NCBI GenBank assembly: GCA_002067565.1
Contig: MVQZ01000327.1
Coordinates: 1-8,547 of the forward strand
Direction of reading: 5' to 3'
Source: Methanobacterium sp. PtaU1.Bin242
GTDB lineage: Archaea > Methanobacteriota > Methanobacteria > Methanobacteriales > Methanobacteriaceae
Length of the DNA: 8,547 nucleotides
Shown here: positions 1 to 5,460 of the stretch, piece by piece
How positions within the stretch are numbered: the stretch's first letter is position 1
Layout: every line of letters starts with the position of its first letter
Translations under genes and position numbers: made by a program
The notes under the pieces: model-generated
Databases searched by the model: none
Told to the model about the DNA's origin: nothing
Seen by the model: only the letters and a program-made list of their open reading frames with translations

Positions 1-68
<68 letters not shown>

Positions 69-76
69 CTTTTTAT
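69..76 (+). terminator. T-tract terminator of the tRNA gene
   Basis: A run of five T (70-74) followed by ATT comes immediately after the tRNA 3' end. Archaeal RNA polymerase terminates at short T tracts like this one. Confidence 0.45.
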
Positions 77-172
77 TACTGTTATAATTGATATTGCATT
101 AATTTTTTGAATTCTCAAAATCAGCTTAAGAATAACCTATTAATAACCTTTTTAAAAATTAAAGAAAACTGG

Positions 173-180
173 TTTATCAA
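173..180 (+). promoter_or_regulatory. Possible TATA box for the MBL-fold hydrolase
   Basis: TTTATCAA is preceded by the purine-rich GAAAACTGG, which could serve as the BRE. Counting about 25 bases on places transcription start near 202. That would leave a very short leader that still contains the Shine-Dalgarno GGTGATCC. The match to consensus is modest. Confidence 0.35.
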
Positions 181-203
181 ATATTATCAATAAAATTCAA
201 TTC

Positions 204-211
204 GGTGATCC
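204..211 (+). promoter_or_regulatory. Ribosome binding site GGTGATCC that decides the TTG start
   Basis: GGTGATCC is an eight-base match to the complement of the archaeal 16S rRNA 3' end (GGAGGTGATCC). It sits directly before TTG at 213, which supports this start over the in-frame ATG at 237 that has no such site. Confidence 0.6.
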
Positions 212-212
212 C

Positions 213-830
213 TTGAGAAAAATCAATGACATTATCATGATAGAAGGAATTGGATCTGATTCTAATATTTATATCTTCGATGATGTGATAGTTGATACTG
301 GAACTGGGGAAAACATGGAATACACCATGAATGGGATTAAAAAAGCGGGTCTAAATCTTTCGGATATATCATTAATTGTGAATACTCATTGTCATTTTGA
401 TCATATTGGTGGGAACAGATATTTTGACTCCCAACTGGCAATACACAAAGAGGATGCTCCAGCACTTGAAAATGGAGATAATATTGCAACGGCTGCTTAC
501 ATGTTTGGAAAGTCCCTTGAACCTGCTGAAGTTGATTTCCATCTTAAAGAAGGTGATAAGATCCATAATTTTGAAGTTATCCATACACCAGGACATACAA
601 TAGGTGGGATTTGCCTTTATGATGGGGAAACACTTATATCTGGAGATACGGTCTTTGCAGATGGTGGATTTGGAAGATACGATATTGGTGGTGATTTAAA
701 CATGTTAAAAGAATCTTTAGAGAGATTAGCCAAATTGGATGTGAAGTACCTTCTGCCAGGGCATGGCCCGGCAGCTCATAATGGATCTGAGCATATAAAC
801 CTCTCCAACAGGATTATAAAAACCATATAA
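213..830 (+). CDS. Metallo-beta-lactamase-fold hydrolase (glyoxalase II-like)
   Basis: This is a 205-residue single-domain MBL-fold protein, predicted cytosolic, with the full set of metal ligands. It has HxHxDH as H59, H61, D63, H64 (in NTHCHFDHIGG), H128 in TPGHT, D145 in SGDTVF and H184 in PGHGP. This arrangement fits the two-metal hydrolases of the glyoxalase II / YcbL group, which cleave thioesters or related substrates. The length is right for a one-domain member, lacking the extra C-terminal helical domain of classical glyoxalase II, so the real substrate is not predictable. The TTG start is chosen from the strong GGTGATCC site just upstream. It stands alone on the plus strand between the tRNA and a convergent gene. 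Confidence 0.9.
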   Translation: MRKINDIIMIEGIGSDSNIYIFDDVIVDTGTGENMEYTMNGIKKAGLNLSDISLIVNTHCHFDHIGGNRYFDSQLAIHKEDAPALENGDNIATAAYMFGKSLEPAEVDFHLKEGDKIHNFEVIHTPGHTIGGICLYDGETLISGDTVFADGGFGRYDIGGDLNMLKESLERLAKLDVKYLLPGHGPAAHNGSEHINLSNRIIKTI

Positions 831-849
831 TTTTTTCAATAGTTATTCG

Positions 850-856
850 TTTTTTT
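850..856 (+). terminator. T7 tract after the MBL-fold gene
   Basis: Seven consecutive T lie 20 bases after the stop codon, without a clear hairpin. This is enough for archaeal termination. The rest of the gap up to 1028 is very AT-rich and shows no gene. Confidence 0.4.
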
Positions 857-1006
857 ACTAATTTTTGAAGATATTTTCCATTTAACAACATTTTGGTGAT
901 TTGATTATATAATAAACATTTAATATGGATTATTTTATTATATTAATCATATTTTTACAGTTATTTTATATATTAAACATGTTTTTATAGATTATTCCAC
1001 AAAAAC

Positions 1007-1014
1007 TTTATATA
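1007..1014 (+). promoter_or_regulatory. Orphan TATA-like element between convergent genes
   Basis: TTTATATA with an upstream AAAAAC looks like a good plus-strand BRE/TATA. A start about 25 bases on would fall inside the 3' end of the minus-strand hydrolase gene, producing an antisense RNA. The element is nearly symmetric and could also be read leftward. It may simply be AT-rich chance. Confidence 0.25.
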
Positions 1015-1028
1015 TGGTTTAATTCATC

Positions 1029-1967
1029 TTAAATAAACACATTCAAGTTATTGTTATAGTATCCGGTGTCTATAACATCGAAATAGGTCAATTTCCAGAT
1101 ACTACCATCAAAACTAGCATTAACACACGGATAATAGGCACTCCATAGAAAATTTTGGACTTCTGGAAGTTGATTAGTTTTATCAACTGCATCATGAGCC
1201 GATTGGACACTGCCTCCTGTAACTGTGAAGTTTTGAATAGTTTTAACGTCTGATTTTTCTTTATTCAGTGTGTTGTATTTAAATGAGTAGTATGTGCTGT
1301 TGGTTCGATCGCTAAAAACGATATTCCAGGTGAAAAGGTCCATTGTTGGATATGCTGCTGAATACACGAAGTTACCACTTACTGGGTTCTCATCAAGAGC
1401 GTTAATCTTTTCATAAGCTCTGATGCCTCCAAAAGAGATTAAAATAATCATAAAAATTGCCATAGCTGCCTTTTTATATTTCAAAGCTACTTTCATGTAA
1501 AGTATAGCCAAAACAACCAGAGCAACAACTGTTGTGGTAATGTCTATGGCGGAGTAGATCTCAGCACTGAACCTTTGAAGTGTAAACGGATAGAAGAGGG
1601 GTATACCTCTTGTAGTTAAAAAATCAAGGAATAAATGAGTAACAGCACCAAAATATGCTATTCCTACAGTTTTTAAAGTGAATTCAACCGATATATCTCG
1701 CCTGATTATATTTCCAATAAATGTGTTTATTTCTTTCCGGGAGATTACATATAAAAATAGGGTTGAAGCAACACCGGCAAAAATAAAGGAATGTGTTATT
1801 CCCCTATGGGAAAAAACAAATAGATAAGGAACTAAAAATCCAATCCATGCAATAAATATGGTGTCAAAATCTGGTGCAATACCACCAAACGCTCCTTCAA
1901 GTTTATTTTTACTTTTAAGTGCAAAAAGAATAATAAAGGGAACCAGAAAATGTGTAAAAAAGTCCAT
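1029..1967 (-). CDS. Membrane-bound metal-dependent hydrolase (YdjM / DUF457 family)
   Basis: This 312-residue integral membrane protein carries the conserved polar pattern of the YdjM (LexA-binding, membrane-bound metal-dependent hydrolase) family. The pattern is H6 in the first segment, APDFD with D33 and D35, SHRGITHS with H54, R55 and H59, and HLFLDFLTTRG with H111 and D115. These residues line a predicted metal site at the membrane. Hydrophobic segments lie at about 36-52, 60-76, 98-116, 143-161 and 166-184. They are followed by a roughly 120-residue hydrophilic C-terminal domain (190-312) that many short members lack. The reaction is not known for the family. The ATG at 1967 is supported by GGAG (1978-1981 on the complement) about 10 bases upstream. 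It is transcribed away from trkA, probably from its own promoter near 2018. Confidence 0.85.
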   Translation of the reverse strand: MDFFTHFLVPFIILFALKSKNKLEGAFGGIAPDFDTIFIAWIGFLVPYLFVFSHRGITHSFIFAGVASTLFLYVISRKEINTFIGNIIRRDISVEFTLKTVGIAYFGAVTHLFLDFLTTRGIPLFYPFTLQRFSAEIYSAIDITTTVVALVVLAILYMKVALKYKKAAMAIFMIILISFGGIRAYEKINALDENPVSGNFVYSAAYPTMDLFTWNIVFSDRTNSTYYSFKYNTLNKEKSDVKTIQNFTVTGGSVQSAHDAVDKTNQLPEVQNFLWSAYYPCVNASFDGSIWKLTYFDVIDTGYYNNNLNVFI

Positions 1968-2013
1968 CTATATCCATCTCCCATTTTTATATTAATAATT
2001 ATTTTTTCCCGAA

Positions 2014-2022
2014 CTTTATATG
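2014..2022 (-). promoter_or_regulatory. Putative TATA box of the YdjM-type gene
   Basis: On the minus strand the sequence reads CATATAAAG, about 48 bases before the ATG at 1967, which would give a leader of roughly 25 nt. The opposite strand reads GAACTTTATATG, an equally good or better BRE/TATA pointing the other way, so the direction is uncertain. Confidence 0.4.
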
Positions 2023-2142
2023 AACATCTTATGATTTTTGGGATAGATGGGAGAACCTTTCTTTATTATGAATATTTGTTTTAATATGAATTTTTTCAAG
2101 AATTTTTATCAGCCATCATGTGTTTTAAAAATTAAAATGGGC

Positions 2143-2793
2143 TTATCTGGTGAACATGGATGTTATGGACTTTACAGCATTACTTTTTACCAGGACTGAG
2201 ACTTTATCACCTTCTTCTAGGACCATATCTGCACGGGGAATGGTTATGCATCCGTTTTGATAAACAGCGGCAATGATGTAGTTATCAGCTGGACTTAGAT
2301 CACCAATCTTTTTGCCGAATATTTTCCTATTCTGCACGCTCATGTCTAAAATCTCAGCATCTCCTCTTCCAACAACGATAAGGTCTGCTATCTTTGGTCT
2401 GGTTATTATTTTCTCCAGATAACCTGCAGCTGTAAGTTCTGGGCTTATAACGTGGTGTATGCCCACTTTACGGAAAGCTTCTTCATGATCGGGATTGCTT
2501 ACCCTGGCAATAATCTTAGCCACATCATATTCCTTCACCAATACACAGGAGAGCAGATTGGCTTCATCATTACCGGTGGCAGCTACAAAAACGTCGCAGT
2601 CACCTATATTGGCTTCTTCCAGGGTTTTTGTATCTGTTCCGTTTCCACAGATCACCAGCGCATCTAATTCACTAGCAGCATTGTTACATAACCGTTCATC
2701 ATTTTCAATAAGGGTAACGTCATGTCCTCCTGTCACCAGGGAAGAGGCTAGGTTCAAACCAACTCTTCCCACACCCATAATCACTATGTACAT
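2143..2793 (-). CDS. trkA: TrkA-type K+ uptake regulator (RCK/KTN protein)
   Basis: This 216-residue cytosolic protein is a regulatory subunit for a TrkH/KtrB-type potassium transporter. The N-terminal Rossmann domain (about 1-118) begins YIVIMGVGRVG, giving the GxGxxG nucleotide loop at G7, G9 and G12. An acidic E30 at the end of the second strand is typical of NAD(H)-binding members. The C-terminal TrkA_C domain spans about 135-213 and ends in the usual EEGDKVSVLVK strand. It has one RCK unit, as in other single-domain archaeal TrkA proteins, not the tandem E. coli type. I chose ATG 2793 over the longer frame opening at TTG 2823, because GGAAGGAG lies seven bases before it and the Rossmann strand begins there. 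No transporter gene is in the window, so the partner must be encoded elsewhere. Confidence 0.9.
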   Translation of the reverse strand: MYIVIMGVGRVGLNLASSLVTGGHDVTLIENDERLCNNAASELDALVICGNGTDTKTLEEANIGDCDVFVAATGNDEANLLSCVLVKEYDVAKIIARVSNPDHEEAFRKVGIHHVISPELTAAGYLEKIITRPKIADLIVVGRGDAEILDMSVQNRKIFGKKIGDLSPADNYIIAAVYQNGCITIPRADMVLEEGDKVSVLVKSNAVKSITSMFTR

Positions 2794-2800
2794 AAATTCA

Positions 2801-2806
2801 CTCCTT
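2801..2806 (-). promoter_or_regulatory. Ribosome binding site AAGGAG that fixes the trkA start
   Basis: On the minus strand AAGGAG is followed by seven bases and then ATG (2793). An upstream TTG/ATG pair at 2823/2820 would place this site inside the coding region and has no comparable site of its own. Confidence 0.6.
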
Positions 2807-3041
2807 CCTATAGTTAACATCAATTTTTTAAAGGGTTATTGAAATAAATCCATCAGATTTTATCTACTTGTATTTTTTACCTTTAAAGCTTTTCGAGTGA
2901 ATCCATATAGAAAACGTAAGACAATCAAAATAATATTATAAAGAAGATTAATAGGCTTATTCGGCGATAAAAAGACATAAATAGAGGGGATATTATATAA
3001 AACCACATATAATGGTTTAAAATACTAATTAAATTTCATAT

Positions 3042-3057
3042 AAAAAAAATAAAAAAA
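3042..3057 (-). terminator. Double T-tract terminator of the slipin gene
   Basis: Read on the minus strand, the 3' flank of the slipin gene contains T7, then A, then T8, starting about 20 bases after the stop. This is a typical archaeal T-rich terminator. Confidence 0.55.
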
Positions 3058-3077
3058 GTAAACTGACTTTAAATAGC

Positions 3078-3860
3078 TTATTTCTTATCATTTCCACCTA
3101 ATTCTGACCCTAAAAAGTCTTTAATGTCCCGTATACTGTTTAAAAGTTGGGCGGGGAAGACTATGGTTGAATTTTTCTCGGCAGCGATGTTGCTTAACAC
3201 CTGCATGATACGCAGTTGTAATGCAATAGGGTGTTCGGCTATGATATCTGCGGCGTCTCCCAGTTTTCCAGCGGCCAGGAACTCACCTTCAGCAGATATG
3301 ATTTTGGCTCTTTTCTCTCTTTCAGCTTCTGCTTGAAGAGCAATAGCTCTTTGCATACTGTCAGGCAGTTTAATATCCTTTATTTCTACAGTTGTGACTT
3401 TTATACCCCAGGGTTCGCTGTGTCCATCTATAATTTCCTGGATGCTGGTGTTTAATTTGGATGTTTCTGAAAGTATTTCATCCAGTGAATACTTTCCCAC
3501 CACGCTTCTCACTGTGGTCTGGGCAATCTGGTTAACGGCCCTATTATAGTTTTCAATCTCCACCACAGCTTTATAGGCATCGGTTACCTTGAAATAAGCC
3601 ACTGCAGCCACATCAATGGTTACATTATCTTGGGTAATGATCTTCTGGGCGGGTATGGGCATGGTAACTATTCGAAGGGATGGTTTAACCATTCTATCTA
3701 CCAGGGGGATGATGAGACGCAAGCCAGGTTCTTTAACCCCAATAACTCTTCCTAACCTGAAAACAACCCCTCTCTCATATTGATTAACTATTCGTATAGA
3801 AAGTCCCAATATAATTAGTATTATTATACCTATGATGATAAGGGTTATGAAATCCACCAT
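3078..3860 (-). CDS. Slipin (stomatin/prohibitin-like SPFH membrane protein)
   Basis: This 260-residue member of the stomatin/SPFH family scaffolds membrane microdomains. One hydrophobic anchor covers residues 3-27. The SPFH domain follows, starting with NQYERGVVFRLGR and VKEPGLRLIIPLVDRM and running to about residue 180. Next is an Ala/Glu/Arg-rich coiled-coil stretch, ALQAEAEREKRAKIISAEGE (175-194), used in oligomerisation. The C-terminal tail includes the conserved STIVFPAQLL. The length matches slipin-type stomatins from archaea. The start is fixed by an AGGAGGT site (3867-3873) six bases before the ATG. Many archaeal slipins sit next to an NfeD membrane protease that cleaves them. No nfeD is adjacent here; the next gene upstream is the TRAM protein 296 bases away. 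A promoter was not confidently seen. Confidence 0.92.
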   Translation of the reverse strand: MVDFITLIIIGIIILIILGLSIRIVNQYERGVVFRLGRVIGVKEPGLRLIIPLVDRMVKPSLRIVTMPIPAQKIITQDNVTIDVAAVAYFKVTDAYKAVVEIENYNRAVNQIAQTTVRSVVGKYSLDEILSETSKLNTSIQEIIDGHSEPWGIKVTTVEIKDIKLPDSMQRAIALQAEAEREKRAKIISAEGEFLAAGKLGDAADIIAEHPIALQLRIMQVLSNIAAEKNSTIVFPAQLLNSIRDIKDFLGSELGGNDKK

Positions 3861-3992
3861 TTTTCGACCTCCTTTTTATTACATTAGCTTTTTATCTGTA
3901 TCCACTATTATGTAATAACTTGTATTAAATCATAACGAAGAAATTTTGATTCTAGTGTTAAAAACAGAATAACCTTTGGAATATGTTTCAAA

Positions 3993-4029
3993 TAACCATC
4001 AAAAAATAGTTTAAAATAATGGATGGTTA
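3993..4029. repeat. 8-bp inverted repeat upstream of the slipin gene
   Basis: TAACCATC (3993-4000) and GATGGTTA (4022-4029) are perfect complements separated by 21 bases, in the gap between the slipin and TRAM genes. They could be a protein-binding site or a weak RNA hairpin; no T tract follows on the minus strand. Confidence 0.35.
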
Positions 4030-4056
4030 AGATTTTGTTAAAAATATTTAAGGACT

Positions 4057-4113
4057 AAAAAAAAGTTGAAAGTTCTGAAAATTTGTTAAAACGAGTTTAC
4101 AAATTTTTCAGAA
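4057..4113 (-). terminator. Long hairpin plus T8: terminator of the TRAM gene
   Basis: TTCTGAAAATTTG (4073-4085) pairs with CAAATTTTTCAGAA (4100-4113), with one bulged base. The inner TAAA/TTTA can extend the stem. On the minus strand, eight T (4064-4057) follow the hairpin after eight bases. It lies about 45 bases beyond the TRAM stop codon and resembles a bacterial-style intrinsic terminator. A simpler T7 tract lies closer at 4138-4132. Confidence 0.55.
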
Positions 4114-4156
4114 TTATTCATTTGAGTAGTTAAAAAAATTAAAATTCAGACTTTAC

Positions 4157-4375
4157 TTATTCAACCACTTCTGCAAATGCAAAATTCCTTTTAGTAGAAT
4201 TAATTTTGATTCTGACTTCATCACCAACTTTAGCTCCTGTAACAAACACTACAAAGCCTTCTATGCGGGCAATTCCGTCTCCATCTCTACCAACGTCTTC
4301 AATTTTAACATCGTGTTCATCTCCAACATTTATTGGGGATGAATTTCTTTCGTAATTATCTCTTTCTCCAAACAA
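4157..4375 (-). CDS. TRAM-domain small RNA-binding protein
   Basis: This 72-residue protein is almost entirely one TRAM domain (about 15-72). It has the hallmark VGDEHDVKIEDVGRDGDGIA (17-36), the strand FVVFV, the turn TGAKVGDEVRIKI and the ending FAFAEVVE. TRAM domains bind RNA. Stand-alone methanogen members have been described as RNA chaperones, some cold-responsive, and abundant single-TRAM proteins are common in euryarchaea. The only in-frame initiator is TTG at 4375, preceded closely by GGATGTGATT, whose GTGAT matches the 16S tail. The gene is monocistronic, with a strong TATA box at 4431-4438, a 5' stem-loop and its own terminator. It is divergent from the phosphodiesterase gene. Confidence 0.88.
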   Translation of the reverse strand: MFGERDNYERNSSPINVGDEHDVKIEDVGRDGDGIARIEGFVVFVTGAKVGDEVRIKINSTKRNFAFAEVVE

Positions 4376-4392
4376 TTAATCACATCCTAATT

Positions 4393-4407
4393 AAGCCAGA
4401 AAGGCTT
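4393..4407 (-). promoter_or_regulatory. Stem-loop in the TRAM mRNA leader
   Basis: AAGCC (4393-4397) and GGCTT (4403-4407) form a perfect 5-bp stem with a 5-base loop. With transcription starting about 25 bases after the TATA box, the stem would form the very 5' end of the TRAM mRNA. It lies just upstream of, but does not cover, the ribosome binding region. Confidence 0.4.
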
Positions 4408-4430
4408 ATAACTCCATTAAACATGGGAGT

Positions 4431-4438
4431 ATATAAAG
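4431..4438 (-). promoter_or_regulatory. TATA box of the TRAM gene
   Basis: On the minus strand AAAAAGCTTTATATAC matches BRE plus TTTATATA. The predicted start near 4409 gives a leader of about 34 bases to the TTG at 4375. Confidence 0.6.
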
Positions 4439-4466
4439 CTTTTTGAAAAATAATTTCTAAGAAAAT

Positions 4467-4476
4467 AGATATATTA
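4467..4476 (+). promoter_or_regulatory. Possible TATA box of the phosphodiesterase gene
   Basis: AGATATATTA preceded by GAAAAT is the best BRE/TATA candidate. A start about 26 bases on would fall near 4498, leaving only about 9 bases before the GTG, so the mRNA would be practically leaderless. This fits the lack of a Shine-Dalgarno site. Confidence 0.35.
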
Positions 4477-4506
4477 GATAAAAAAATGAACTGTTATATG
4501 ACATAA

Positions 4507-5007
4507 GTGATAGGGGGAAAAACCATCATCGGCATAATGTCAGATAGTCATGATAATTTAGGGGCCATAAAAAAGGCGGTAAACTTTTTCAACCATGAAA
4601 AGGTGGATATGGTGATACATGCTGGGGATCTGATATCTCCCTTCACAGCACAACAATTTCAGAAACTCAAATCTCCTTTTATAGCAATTTTCGGAAATAA
4701 TGATGGAGAAAGGGATGGTTTAAGAGAGGCATACGAGAATTTATGCTTTTTAGAAGATTTTAAAGAGATTTCGGTGGAAGACAAAAAAGTGGCCATAATA
4801 CATGGCACTAATCAGGCTCTTGTGGATTCTCTCTCATCATGTGGAAAATATCAGCTGGTGATAAGAGGTCACAGTCATCAGCAGGAAGTTATAGGGGGAG
4901 AAACCATGGTTGTAAACCCCGGAGAAACCTGCGGATATTTAACCGGTAATCAAACTGTAGTTTTAATGGATCCAGTTGATTTAAGTTATAAGGTGATTCA
5001 TCTTTAA
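4507..5007 (+). CDS. YfcE/MJ0936-type metallophosphoesterase
   Basis: This 166-residue cytosolic protein of the calcineurin-like phosphoesterase superfamily belongs to the short YfcE/MJ0936 group, which hydrolyses phosphodiesters with two metal ions (Mn/Ni in studied members). All metal-site motifs are present: D13 and H15 in SDSHDN, D41 in HAGDL, GNND (63-66, N65 the expected ligand), H99 in IIHG, and H122 and H124 in GHSH. The ending VVNPGETCGY is also typical. The length is normal. The natural substrate is unknown for the family. The GTG at 4507 is chosen because the next in-frame start, ATG 4537, falls within the first beta strand and would destroy the fold. No ribosome binding site is visible, suggesting leaderless translation. 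It is divergent from the TRAM gene across 131 bases. Confidence 0.9.
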   Translation: MIGGKTIIGIMSDSHDNLGAIKKAVNFFNHEKVDMVIHAGDLISPFTAQQFQKLKSPFIAIFGNNDGERDGLREAYENLCFLEDFKEISVEDKKVAIIHGTNQALVDSLSSCGKYQLVIRGHSHQQEVIGGETMVVNPGETCGYLTGNQTVVLMDPVDLSYKVIHL

Positions 5008-5080
5008 GATTTATTAATAAGTCACTAATATTTATTGAAAATAGGAATTATTCTCTAAAACCTGATTAAAACCGTCAAAT

Positions 5081-5120
5081 TGGGATTTATTATTATACGA
5101 ATCCCAGAATATCATTTTTT
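5081..5120 (+). terminator. Hairpin plus T6 terminator of the phosphodiesterase gene
   Basis: TGGGATT (5081-5087) and AATCCCA (5100-5106) form a 7-bp stem, followed by a T6 run at 5115-5120. It begins 74 bases after the stop codon. Confidence 0.55.
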
Positions 5121-5159
5121 ACATGGAATTCAACCTATATGGTATATGTGTTTTTAATA

Positions 5160-5353
5160 CACTATGTTCATCCATTAAGAGAGAGGAGCATTAATAATAT
5201 AAGCATCCCTATGCTCTTGTTTTAATGAATAATTTTCCAGATGGTTTAATATGTTGGAAATACCATTCAATGTAGTTAATCGGAAATATGTAATTTGAAT
5301 AACCTCAGAGCTCTTCTTAAATCGTTAAAAGAGCTCTAAATGAGCCTTTTTTT
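5160..5353 (+). ncRNA. Candidate small RNA with competing hairpins
   Basis: This is a hypothesis built from signals alone. A TATA-like CTATATGG lies near 5134-5141. AGGAGCAT (5184-5191) can pair with ATGCTCTT (5211-5218), in competition with the tight AGCAT-CCCT-ATGCT hairpin (5202-5215). The unit would end at the strong hairpin and T7 tract at 5307-5353, which follows an earlier terminator and therefore has no obvious gene of its own. No known RNA family is recognised. Confidence 0.25.
5307..5353 (+). terminator. Strong hairpin with T7 tract
   Basis: AGAGCTCTT (5307-5315) pairs with AAGAGCTCT (5329-5337), and TTAA (5317-5320) with TTAA (5325-5328). This gives about 13 bp with one bulged C and an ATCG loop. 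T7 follows at 5347-5353. It looks like a terminator of plus-strand transcription just before the next promoter. Confidence 0.55.
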
Positions 5354-5371
5354 AAGAATTTGACCCAAAGG

Positions 5372-5379
5372 TTTATATA
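5372..5379 (+). promoter_or_regulatory. Strong TATA/BRE promoter of the PMBR-PepSY operon
   Basis: CCCAAAGG followed by TTTATATATG is close to the ideal archaeal BRE/TATA. It predicts a transcription start near 5401 and a leader of about 60 bases before the AUU start. Confidence 0.65.
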
Positions 5380-5414
5380 TGATGGGCCAGTGATTACTGT
5401 TTTTACTAAAAATA

Positions 5415-5448
5415 ATGTCCAAAAAACCTTTTTGGCATATTTGGACAT
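5415..5448 (+). promoter_or_regulatory. Leader with two mutually exclusive hairpins
   Basis: ATGTCCAAA (5415-5423) is perfectly complementary to TTTGGACAT (5440-5448). The inner CCAAAAA (5419-5425) is instead complementary to TTTTTGG (5429-5435). The two stems share CCAAA and cannot coexist. The long stem ends directly against the SD sequence GGAGG (5449-5453). Confidence 0.45.
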
Positions 5449-5459
5449 GGAGGCGGTAA
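5415..5459 (+). CDS. Possible 14-codon Trp-rich upstream ORF
   Basis: An ATG at 5415 opens a short frame reading MSKKPFWHIWTWRR and ending at TAA 5457-5459, one base before the proposed AUU start of the next gene. It has three Trp in 14 residues and overlaps the leader hairpins and the SD. There is no SD of its own; with the predicted start near 5401 it would be almost leaderless. It could be a leader peptide coupling translation, or chance. Confidence 0.25.
   Translation: MSKKPFWHIWTWRR
5449..5453 (+). promoter_or_regulatory. Ribosome binding site GGAGG that points to the AUU start
   Basis: GGAGG lies seven bases before ATT at 5461, which is ideal spacing, but 25 bases before the first in-frame ATG at 5479. 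No ATG, GTG or TTG lies in frame between them. Confidence 0.55.
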
Positions 5460-5460
5460 A

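Larger units (their letters stand above)
5008..5460 (+). other. Long intergenic region before the PMBR gene
   Basis: No convincing protein gene is present in this stretch. It holds, in order, the phosphodiesterase terminator (5081-5120), a possible small RNA unit with two competing hairpins (about 5160-5353), a strong TATA box (5372-5379), and a structured leader of about 60 bases with a 14-codon upstream ORF and an SD site. Confidence 0.6.

Noticed and set aside
2794..2823. Extended N-terminus of TrkA starting at TTG 2823
   Set aside because: The ten extra residues contain the AAGGAG site of the ATG at 2793 and precede the first Rossmann strand without adding any known structure.
2452..2842. 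Plus-strand open frames opposite trkA
   Set aside because: They overlap a clear RCK gene, have no ribosome sites and show no recognisable domain; they are antisense shadows.
3124..3455. Plus-strand open frames opposite the slipin gene
   Set aside because: They are antisense to a well-supported SPFH protein, with compositions that reflect the coding strand only.
5123..5194. 23-codon frame starting ATG 5123 (MEFNLYGICV...)
   Set aside because: There is no SD, it lies directly on a terminator T tract, and it has no recognisable features; this length is expected by chance.
5225..5298. Short frames of 15-16 codons at 5225 and 5251
   Set aside because: They lack SD sites and are too short to distinguish from chance in AT-rich DNA.
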